Part shown: one piece after another, positions 1 through 5,031 of the stretch
How positions within the stretch are numbered: position 1 is the stretch's first letter
Layout of the letters: the number at the start of each line of letters is the position of its first letter
Source of the DNA: Candidatus Sumerlaeota bacterium
GTDB lineage: Bacteria > Sumerlaeota > Sumerlaeia > JADFCT01
Length of the DNA: 5,895 nucleotides
Reading direction: 5' to 3'
Assembly (NCBI GenBank): GCA_026398575.1
Contig: JAPLSP010000163.1
Coordinates: forward strand, 1 to 5,895
Notes under the pieces: generated by a model
The model's input: only the letters and a program-made list of their open reading frames with translations
What the model was told of the DNA's origin: nothing
Databases searched by the model: none
Program-made: the position numbers and the translations under genes

Positions 1-962
1 ACATCGTCGGCATCATCGGCCTGAAGGGAACCTATACCGGCCACACGCTATGTGACGAAGATAACCCCATCATCCTCGAATCCATACAGTTCCCCGAACC
101 GGTCGTCTTTATCGCCGTCGAGCCGAAGACCACGGGCGATCAGGACCGCATGGCCAAGGCGCTCAACCGTCTGGCCGAGGAAGACCCGACCTTCCGCGTC
201 ACGGTCAACGACGAGACGAACCAGACCGTGATTTCCGGCATGGGCGAGCTGCACCTCGAGATTCTGGTGGACCGCATGAAGCGCGAATTCAACGTGGACG
301 CCGGCGTCGGCGCGCCGCAGGTGGCTTACCGTGAAACCATCCAGAAGGCCCAGCAAGCCAATACCCGCTTCGTCAAGCAATCGGGCGGCCGCGGCCAATA
401 CGCTCATTGCGTGCTGCGGGTCGAGCCGAACAAGCCCGGCGCGGGCTTCACCTTTGCGAACGAGATCGTTGGCGGCGCCATCCCGCGCGAATACATCCCG
501 GCGGTGGAAAAGGGCGTCATCTCGGCCATGACCTCCGGCGTGCTGGCCGGCTATCCGATGGTGGACATCATGGTTACGCTGCTCGACGGCTCCTTCCATG
601 AAGTGGACTCGTCGGACCTGGCCTTCAAGATCGCCGGTTCGATGTGCTTCAAGGAGGCCGCGCGCAAGGCCTCGCCCATCTTGCTCGAACCGATCATGGC
701 GCTCGAAGTCACGTCGCCCGCCGACTACCTGGGCGACGTCATCGGCGACCTGAACCAGCGCCGCGCGCGCATCGAAGAGATCGCGCCGCGCGCCGGAGTG
801 CAGCACATTGATTGCCAATGTCCGCTGGCGATGATGTTTGGCTATGCCACCCGCATTCGTTCGCTCTCGCAAGGGCGCGCCAACTACTCCATGCAGTTTT
901 CGCACTACGCCCGCGTGCCCGAGGAAATCGCCAAAGCGATTATCGGAGAAATGAACCGCTAA
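1..962 (+). CDS. fusA: Elongation factor G, C-terminal part (5' end outside window)
   Basis: This is the last 319 residues of EF-G, the GTPase that drives ribosomal translocation and, with RRF, ribosome recycling in the cytoplasm. The first complete codon is at position 3; full-length EF-G is about 700 residues, so the G domain and most of domain II lie upstream. Visible landmarks, in fragment numbering, are the end of domain II ([13 protein letters not shown], about 6-18), domain III with MGELHLEI (80-87), the domain III/IV region with SGGRGQY (127-133), [17 protein letters not shown] (155-171), the domain IV tip segment [17 protein letters not shown] (198-214), and domain V with [20 protein letters not shown] (278-297). 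The reading frame is intact to TAA at 960-962. It is not followed by tuf or ribosomal protein genes, as a str-operon copy often is, so this may be a stand-alone or second EF-G. The main call is very secure; which paralogue it is remains open. Confidence 0.97.
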   Translation, partial: IVGIIGLKGTYTGHTLCDEDNPIILESIQFPEPVVFIAVEPKTTGDQDRMAKALNRLAEEDPTFRVTVNDETNQTVISGMGELHLEILVDRMKREFNVDAGVGAPQVAYRETIQKAQQANTRFVKQSGGRGQYAHCVLRVEPNKPGAGFTFANEIVGGAIPREYIPAVEKGVISAMTSGVLAGYPMVDIMVTLLDGSFHEVDSSDLAFKIAGSMCFKEAARKASPILLEPIMALEVTSPADYLGDVIGDLNQRRARIEEIAPRAGVQHIDCQCPLAMMFGYATRIRSLSQGRANYSMQFSHYARVPEEIAKAIIGEMNR

Positions 963-1001
963 GCGCCCGCAGCCGCAATTTCCACTTCGAAAATTCCAAT
1001 T

Positions 1002-1057
1002 TCTCGCGCAGAGACGCAGAGACGCAAAGAGATAATACTCCGCGTCTCTGCGCGAGA
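1002..1057. repeat. Palindromic element A, possible fusA terminator
   Basis: A perfect 16-bp inverted repeat, tctcgcgcagagacgc at 1002-1017 and its exact complement at 1042-1057, encloses a 24-base loop. The left arm runs into a short tandem repeat with unit gcagagac at 1008-1015 and 1016-1023 and a degenerate third copy at 1024-1031. It lies 40 bases after the fusA stop and is followed by TTTTCATT, so as RNA it could act as an intrinsic terminator, although the U-tract is short and the loop long. Repeats of the 'cgcagagacgcagag' kind are, from memory, dispersed in many environmental bacterial genomes; I could not check that here. Confidence 0.75.
1008..1031 (+). repeat. 8-bp tandem repeat (gcagagac) inside element A
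   Basis: Two exact copies of gcagagac (1008-1015 and 1016-1023) are followed by a degenerate copy gcaaagag (1024-1031). The first copy belongs to the stem of element A and the others lie in its loop, so the right arm could also pair over a shorter length with the second copy. It looks like slippage growth within the element. Confidence 0.6.
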
Positions 1058-1209
1058 TTTTCATTAGTTTCGGGCGAAATCTGTTTCATGAGTGACTCAT
1101 TAGAAAATGCGCTCCCGGAACTCTGCACGACGCCCACGCGATCGCTGCCGCGGAGAAATGAGTGGACGGGCAAACCACCCTACGCCTACAATAATGATGA
1201 GAAGCGTAT

Positions 1210-1238
1210 ATGACGGCGTTGCGCTTTCTGGCCGTCAT
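1210..1238 (+). other. Weak hairpin in the intergenic region
   Basis: An 8-bp perfect stem (atgacggc 1210-1217 with gccgtcat 1231-1238) encloses a 13-base loop. A second 8-bp pairing, aatgatga 1193-1200 with tcatcatt 1235-1242, uses part of the same right-hand strand, so the two foldings exclude each other. No U-tract follows, so it is not a clear terminator. It could be chance or part of a leader RNA. Confidence 0.25.
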
Positions 1239-1330
1239 CATTCGCCAAGTGATCTGAGTCAGAGCACTAAGCCACTGCCCATAGCCTTCACCCGGCGGCC
1301 AATAGGTATTAGGCCGAAGCAAGAGTTAGT

Positions 1331-1382
1331 TGAGAGAGAGCGCGCGCGTAAGTGAGTGAGTGTGAATGTGCGTGTGCGTGCA
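1331..1382 (+). repeat. Low-complexity, alternating purine-pyrimidine leader tract
   Basis: This stretch is made of simple runs: (GA)n at 1332-1340, (GC)n at 1340-1348, GTGA repeats around 1352-1364, and a 17-base strictly alternating tract with GT, GC and CA steps at 1366-1382. The 11-base tract 1340-1350 also alternates strictly. Such tracts can adopt Z-DNA under negative supercoiling. The region ends 36 bases before the propeller gene start, so it probably lies in the promoter or 5' untranslated region. It can be read as an N-terminal extension of that gene from ATG 1356 (MSVNVRVRASERL), but that start has no SD sequence, so I treat it as non-coding. Confidence 0.55.
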
Positions 1383-1403
1383 AGCGAACGCCTTACACCC
1401 AAC

Positions 1404-1410
1404 GAAAGGA
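1404..1410 (+). promoter_or_regulatory. Ribosome-binding site of the propeller gene
   Basis: GAAAGGA ends 8 bases before ATG 1419. It decides the start: the other in-frame ATGs at 1356 and 1443 have no comparable purine-rich sequence at the right distance. Confidence 0.7.
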
Positions 1411-1418
1411 ATCCAGCC

Positions 1419-2501
1419 ATGCCCGTTCCGCACGTCGCTTCGATGACAAAAAATTTACAGATGCTTCTATTACTTATGGCAAGCCTGCTGATCGCAGGAA
1501 TCCCACTCGCGCCGGCGCAAACGGTATCATCGAATTCGCAGTTTCAGGGCACGGCGCCTGAAATGCGCGAGGAGCTGAAGGCCTATCCGCATAAACTCGT
1601 TTATGAGAGCTTTCACGACGGCAATTTCGAACTCTACATGGTGAACGCAGACGGAACGAATCCCGTCAACCTCACCAAGACCGCCGACGTGGATGAGCTC
1701 TATCCCAAGGTATCGCCGGACGGCAAAAAAATCTGTTTCTGCGCCGACGAGGGAAAGGGCAAAGACAAGGCCCGCAATCTCTATCTCATGAACACCGACG
1801 GAACGGGACGCATGAAAATCGCCGATAATTCCCGCGAGCCTTGCTGGAGCGCGGACGGGAAGTCCATCGCCTTCATGGCGGCGGAACTCAAGCGTTTCAC
1901 GGCCATGGATTATTGCACGACAGGGATTATTTTCTACGACGTCGCAAGCGGTCAGGCGCGTAAGCACCCCAACTCGAAAATCATGCATCTGTATTGCCCG
2001 AGTTGGACGCCGGATGGAAACTGGTTCGTCTCCACGGTCCATGGCGGCATGGGTTTCAAGCATGCCATTCTGGCCCTCGAAGCCAATGGCGACAAGGTAT
2101 TCGATCTGAGTCTGGACGGATGCCGTCCCGATGTGAGTCCGGACGGAAAACATGTGGCGTGGGGACATGGCGATTGGGCCATCGGCGTGGCCGATCTCGA
2201 TTTTTCCGGACCGACTCCCAAGGCCACGAATCGCCACAACGCCGTCCAGAGCAAGGACCCGATGAAGACCTACCACGCCGACTGGTCGCCCGATGGCCGC
2301 TATATCGCCTTCAGCTATGGCAACAAGCTGGATGAAAAATCTCTTGGGATGGCGCCCGAAATACCGGGAATCAAGGCGATGGGCTGGAACATCTGCGTCG
2401 CCGACGCGTCGAAGCCGAACCGCTGGGTGGTCGTGACGCTCGACGGCGCCTCCAACAAGGAGCCGGATTGGGTTGCCGTCGGGCAGGAGAAGAGCAAATG
2501 A
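1419..2501 (+). CDS. Secreted PD40 (TolB-like) beta-propeller protein
   Basis: The 360-residue product has an N-terminal signal sequence: K11, a hydrophobic core at about 15-30, and a likely signal peptidase I site after APA (31-33), so it should be exported. The mature part carries the PD40/WD40-like motif x-W/V-S-P-D-G-K/R-x-I-A-F repeatedly: PKVSPDGKKICF (96-107), PCWSADGKSIAF (141-152), PSWTPDGNWFVS (194-205), PDVSPDGKHVAW (237-248), ADWSPDGRYIAF (287-298), and a final PDWV (349-352) that probably closes the ring. That fits a six-bladed propeller like the C-terminal half of TolB, but there is no TolB N-terminal domain and no pal/tol neighbour. Such propellers usually bind protein or ligand; no catalytic domain is visible. 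The stop overlaps the next start (ATGA), so the two genes are probably translationally coupled. Fold confidence is high; the biological role is unknown. Confidence 0.88.
   Translation: MPVPHVASMTKNLQMLLLLMASLLIAGIPLAPAQTVSSNSQFQGTAPEMREELKAYPHKLVYESFHDGNFELYMVNADGTNPVNLTKTADVDELYPKVSPDGKKICFCADEGKGKDKARNLYLMNTDGTGRMKIADNSREPCWSADGKSIAFMAAELKRFTAMDYCTTGIIFYDVASGQARKHPNSKIMHLYCPSWTPDGNWFVSTVHGGMGFKHAILALEANGDKVFDLSLDGCRPDVSPDGKHVAWGHGDWAIGVADLDFSGPTPKATNRHNAVQSKDPMKTYHADWSPDGRYIAFSYGNKLDEKSLGMAPEIPGIKAMGWNICVADASKPNRWVVVTLDGASNKEPDWVAVGQEKSK
2485..2490 (+). promoter_or_regulatory. Ribosome-binding site of the 783-residue protein gene
   Basis: AGGAGA lies 7 bases before ATG 2498, inside the end of the propeller gene. 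It supports 2498 over the in-frame TTG at 2468 as the start. Confidence 0.75.
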
Positions 2502-4849
2502 CTCAGATCACTCGGGGCTTTTTCAATTTCATTCGCCTCAGTTCTGCAGGTAGGTCCCGGACGCCGGACGGGACCTTTCGCTATCCCGGCAGCAGCCGCG
2601 TCCCGTCCGGCGTCCGGGACCTACCTCGCGTCCCGTCCGGCGTCCGGGACCTACTTATTGCTGCTCTTTTTTTTGCGACGATGGGCGCGTATGCGCAGGA
2701 GAATCTCCTGAAGAATCCCGGTTTTGAAGATGCGGCGCCCAGTCCGGAGAATCCTCCAAACTGGAGTGTCCGGGCCGATAGCGCGGCGAAAGCCACTCTT
2801 ACGGACAAGGAAGCCCACGGCGGCCGACAATGTATCTCCATCCCAGCGCGTTCCACTGTGGAACAAAAAGTCGTTCAGGCCCAACCCGGCGCCTATCTGG
2901 CTCGCTGCTGGATCAAATCCGAAGCCGACCAGACGGTGACATTCCTGATTCAGGATACCGACCGGCCATGGGTGTCTTATACTTACGCCGAAATTAAAAC
3001 GCCCAAGAGCCAATGGACCCTTGTCGAAGCCTTTTGCGCGGTGGAACAAACCGGAACCTTGACGCTTACGCTTGGGGGACTGTCGAAAGAAGCGCGCTCG
3101 TACCAAGGATCGGGCGGAGACATGGCAGCGCCCATTCTGGCGGATGATTTCGAGCTGGTTCGGCGCGAACCCAAGACGCCTCCCCGGCTGTCGGTGTGGG
3201 ACCCGAAGCAGGAATTGGGCGCCGGACTCGATTTCGCCCCGAAGAACCAATGGTTGCTCTCTGAGGGCCAATCTCATATCTTCTTCGGGACTCCGGTTTT
3301 TCAAATCCGCCATCTTGCAGGCTTTATGCGCAAGGATGATGGCTCGCTGGCGATCTACGCGGCGCAGGGACGGACGCTCAAGCCGCGTGGCGTCATCGCG
3401 CCTACGCCTGCTTTCAAAGTATCGCAATGCGAAATGGTTCAGGCCAATGGCCGGACAGGCATTCGCGTCGCCTCCGAAAAAGGCGGCCGCTCCTATACGG
3501 CCTGGTTGAATCCCAAAGGCGTAATCAGCATCGAATCTACTCAGATTGCGAGTTTCATAGTGCAGCAATGCCAGTTGCGCTATGGGCTTCTGCCGTCATT
3601 TATCGGGACGGATATCTGTTACGCTCCCCAAAAGCTGTACGGCTTGAAACAGGTCTCCATTCCCTCCACGCAATGGTTCGTGGGATTGGGCGAAAGCGGC
3701 GACAATATGATGGTGGCGGTGTGGGATAGCGACTCCCAAGCCGTCTCGCTCGGTCTTTCGGGCCAAGGAGAAAACCGGCTGATTGATTCCTTCAACATCG
3801 CCACGGACAAGGCGGGCTTCTCGCTTTCATTCGTCGAACACGCCAATCTCTGGCATAAGGAACCGTTGAATGAAGACTGGCTCGGCGAATACACGACGAT
3901 CAAATGGGAGCGCCCGTTCCAAGCCCGGTGGATGGGGCACTTCAACGTAACGCCAGCCAGCAAACCAACCTTCCGCGATGCGTTGATGGAGTATTCCTTC
4001 CCGGTCGCCAACGCCAAGACGAGAATGTGGGGCGTGTGGTTCGAGAACTGGAATTTCTATCCGTTCTTCTTCGACGGCCCGCGTACGGTGGTTCACTTTG
4101 AGAAGGCCTTCGTCCCCAACGGCGATGCGCTCTTCTACTTCCTCGAACCGGCGGCGGCGGATTTGTATTCGCCCTGTGAGATCGTCGAGCAGGCGCTGGG
4201 CAAGGAAAAAGCAGCGGCGCTTTTCGATTTTGACGCCAGCAGGCTTCGCAAACTGAAGTATTCCACTCCCGATAATTTCATATATGACCGCCCCGTCTGC
4301 GCGACGACCACCCACCTCACGAAGATCAAGAAAGAAGAGAAGGCCACGGTCGGGATGAACCTGGCCACGCATCTCTATGAATTCATCCGGGAGATTCGCG
4401 GGCGCGTGGATCAATACGCGGCTTTCTTCGAGCAGACGGAAGCCTACCTCAAGGGCGAGAAGGCGCGCCGCCCGGAATTGCAGTCCTATCTCACTGAACT
4501 GGAAAGCATGGTGACGGACGCCCGGACCAAAACGCAGGAAATTTACGCCACGCCTCTTTCCGCGGTGGAGAAAAAAACCGAGGCGATAAAAAAAGCATTG
4601 CAGGAGAGTAAAGCGGACGGTTTTGATTTCGGACCGCTCGATGTCCGGGGAACCGCCGGCGCGCAGGATGACCTGTGCCGGCGTTATAACCGGCTGGTCA
4701 TCAGACTCATGCAAGCGGCGGCGTTGAAGTGCGGCGACTCGCCTGAGGGCGCTGCGATCGCCAAGCATATCTGGGATCAATCGCGTCTGATGTTGCGGCA
4801 GCCGACCCGTTGGGAGTCGCGCAGAACGCTGGCTGGATTTGAACCATAA
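2498..4849 (+). CDS. Large secreted protein with N-terminal CBM-like domain, unknown family
   Basis: The 783-residue product is probably exported. Residues 1-16 (MTQITRGFFNFIRLSS) and 53-67 (LLIAALFFATMGAYA, then Q) would form a normal signal peptide, but they are separated by about 36 residues encoded by palindromic element B, rich in Arg, Pro, Ser and Gly. No ATG, GTG or TTG start lies in frame between the insert and the hydrophobic core, so translation must cross the insert unless a very rare start is used. Residues about 69-223 resemble a carbohydrate-binding module of the CBM4/9-like jelly-roll type: they begin NLLKNPGFED, include a Trp-containing strand, and end ADDFELV. Residues about 230-610 look beta-rich with many aromatics (for example GVWFENWNFYPFFFDG) and match no family I recognise. 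Residues about 620-705 are charged and helical, possibly coiled coil. No active-site motif is evident. It overlaps the propeller gene by 4 bases. Confidence 0.85.
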   Translation: MTQITRGFFNFIRLSSAGRSRTPDGTFRYPGSSRVPSGVRDLPRVPSGVRDLLIAALFFATMGAYAQENLLKNPGFEDAAPSPENPPNWSVRADSAAKATLTDKEAHGGRQCISIPARSTVEQKVVQAQPGAYLARCWIKSEADQTVTFLIQDTDRPWVSYTYAEIKTPKSQWTLVEAFCAVEQTGTLTLTLGGLSKEARSYQGSGGDMAAPILADDFELVRREPKTPPRLSVWDPKQELGAGLDFAPKNQWLLSEGQSHIFFGTPVFQIRHLAGFMRKDDGSLAIYAAQGRTLKPRGVIAPTPAFKVSQCEMVQANGRTGIRVASEKGGRSYTAWLNPKGVISIESTQIASFIVQQCQLRYGLLPSFIGTDICYAPQKLYGLKQVSIPSTQWFVGLGESGDNMMVAVWDSDSQAVSLGLSGQGENRLIDSFNIATDKAGFSLSFVEHANLWHKEPLNEDWLGEYTTIKWERPFQARWMGHFNVTPASKPTFRDALMEYSFPVANAKTRMWGVWFENWNFYPFFFDGPRTVVHFEKAFVPNGDALFYFLEPAAADLYSPCEIVEQALGKEKAAALFDFDASRLRKLKYSTPDNFIYDRPVCATTTHLTKIKKEEKATVGMNLATHLYEFIREIRGRVDQYAAFFEQTEAYLKGEKARRPELQSYLTELESMVTDARTKTQEIYATPLSAVEKKTEAIKKALQESKADGFDFGPLDVRGTAGAQDDLCRRYNRLVIRLMQAAALKCGDSPEGAAIAKHIWDQSRLMLRQPTRWESRRTLAGFEP
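2548..2654. repeat. Palindromic element B, inserted in frame in a signal-peptide coding region
   Basis: The left arm 2548-2574 (starting aggtaggtcccggacgccgg) and its exact complement at 2600-2626 form a perfect 27-bp inverted repeat around a 25-base loop. A second right half follows: 2597-2624 is repeated identically at 2627-2654 (28 bases, period 30), so the left arm can pair with either copy. All of it is open in the frame of the host gene and encodes roughly residues 17-52, including VPSGVRDL twice. Because the period is 30, gain or loss of a half-unit would keep the frame. It resembles in principle the protein-coding palindromic elements described in Rickettsia, though the sequence is different. 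Confidence 0.92.
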
Positions 4850-4860
4850 TTTATTTACAA

Positions 4861-4867
4861 AGAGGAG
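4861..4867 (+). promoter_or_regulatory. Strong ribosome-binding site displaced from the lipoprotein gene
   Basis: AGAGGAG is the best SD match in the window. It stands 5 bases before ATG 4873; an intervening ATG at 4868 is followed at once by TAA. It lies more than 150 bases before the best lipoprotein start at 5024, which has no SD of its own. Element C fills most of that gap. Confidence 0.75.
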
Positions 4868-4872
4868 ATGTA

Positions 4873-5031
4873 ATGCGGACGGGAATAGCGCCAGCATTTG
4901 GAGTGCGGTTGCTTGCTGCCGCTTTAGCTTCGCTGAGCTATTGTTTTATCGTAGCAAACGCGGCAGCAAGCAACCGCACTCCAAATGCTGGCGCCGTCCC
5001 AAGCAGCATTACACATTCATTGTATGCGTGA
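4873..5031 (+). CDS. Possible 52-residue leader peptide, largely encoded by element C
   Basis: The ORF from ATG 4873 to TGA 5029-5031 has an excellent SD sequence 5 bases upstream. Residues 6-41 are encoded by element C. The peptide reads like a signal sequence: R2 and R12, then a hydrophobic stretch at about 13-32 (LLAAALASLSYCFIVANAAA). Its stop overlaps the lipoprotein start (ATG 5024-5026) in the arrangement ATGCGTGA, which allows termination-reinitiation coupling. It may be an accident of the insertion, with the peptide itself having no function, or a remnant of the original N-terminus of the lipoprotein gene. It is in a different frame from that gene. Translation of this ORF is an inference from the SD and the overlap. 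Confidence 0.4.
   Translation: MRTGIAPAFGVRLLAAALASLSYCFIVANAAASNRTPNAGAVPSSITHSLYA
4888..4994. repeat. Palindromic element C, perfect 35-bp inverted repeat
   Basis: The arms at 4888-4922 (starting gcgccagcatttggagtgcg) and 4960-4994 are exact reverse complements over 35 bases, enclosing a 37-base loop that contains its own small stem (tagct 4925-4929 with agcta 4936-4940). The whole 107-base unit has no flanking direct repeat that I can see. It encodes no transposase and is unrelated in sequence to elements A and B. Its size and structure fit a non-autonomous palindromic repeat of the REP/BIME or MITE-like kind. Lack of a following U-tract argues against a terminator. Both arms being error-free suggests recent arrival or ongoing homogenisation. 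Confidence 0.93.

Larger units (their letters stand above)
963..1418. other. Non-coding region between fusA and the propeller gene
   Basis: These 456 bases hold no gene I can support. They contain a perfect inverted repeat just after fusA (1002-1057), a short odd palindrome (atgagt-g-actcat, 1088-1100), an 8-bp hairpin (1210-1217 with 1231-1238), and a low-complexity leader (1331-1382). A 41-codon ORF from ATG 1088 to TGA 1213 has no recognisable ribosome-binding site or family resemblance, so I do not call it a gene. I found no convincing -35/-10 pair, but the promoter of the downstream three-gene cluster most likely lies in this stretch. Confidence 0.7.
4850..5023. other. Intergenic stretch carrying an RBS, a leader ORF and element C
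   Basis: These 174 bases separate the 783-residue protein gene from the lipoprotein gene. They contain a strong SD sequence 13 bases after the upstream stop, a short ORF starting from it, and palindromic element C. Nothing here looks like a promoter, and element C is not followed by a U-tract, so the lipoprotein gene is probably co-transcribed with the genes upstream. Confidence 0.7.

Noticed and set aside
48..1064. Long minus-strand ORF (338 aa) opposite EF-G
   Set aside because: The + strand encodes conserved EF-G; the minus-strand translation is Arg/His/Gly-rich with no family resemblance, as expected for the antisense of GC-rich coding sequence.
1088..1100. atgagt-g-actcat palindrome as an operator
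   Set aside because: A single 6-bp half-site pair is within chance expectation, and no regulator gene or second copy supports it.
1088..1213. Small + strand ORF (41 codons, MSDSLENALPEL...)
   Set aside because: No SD sequence, no recognisable family, and it sits in a region of hairpins. It is too weak to call a gene.
1356..1418. ATG 1356 as the start of the propeller gene
   Set aside because: It lies in the low-complexity tract without an SD, and it would add an Arg-rich extension ahead of a normal signal peptide. ATG 1419 has GAAAGGA at 8 bases.
1527..2276. Minus-strand ORF (249 aa) opposite the propeller gene
   Set aside because: The PD40 motifs are clearly on the + strand; the antisense reading has no recognisable content.
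2548..2654. CRISPR-like repeats
   Set aside because: The two 28-base copies are separated by only 2 bases, so there are no spacers, and the unit is part of an inverted-repeat element read as protein.
2651..3568. Minus-strand ORF (305 aa) opposite the CBM-like domain
   Set aside because: It is a shadow of the + strand gene, with biased composition and no domain signature.
3827..4897. Long minus-strand ORF (356 aa) opposite the 783-residue protein
   Set aside because: It lies antisense to a gene with a good SD, start overlap and recognisable domains. Its translation shows no motif and no ribosome-binding site was seen.
4888..4994. Element C as an intrinsic terminator
   Set aside because: No U-tract follows the stem on the + strand, and the next gene appears to depend on upstream transcription and translation.
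4985..5023. ATG 4985 as the start of the lipoprotein gene
   Set aside because: It has no SD and would put 13 residues, partly encoded by element C, ahead of a normal lipoprotein signal peptide that starts at 5024.
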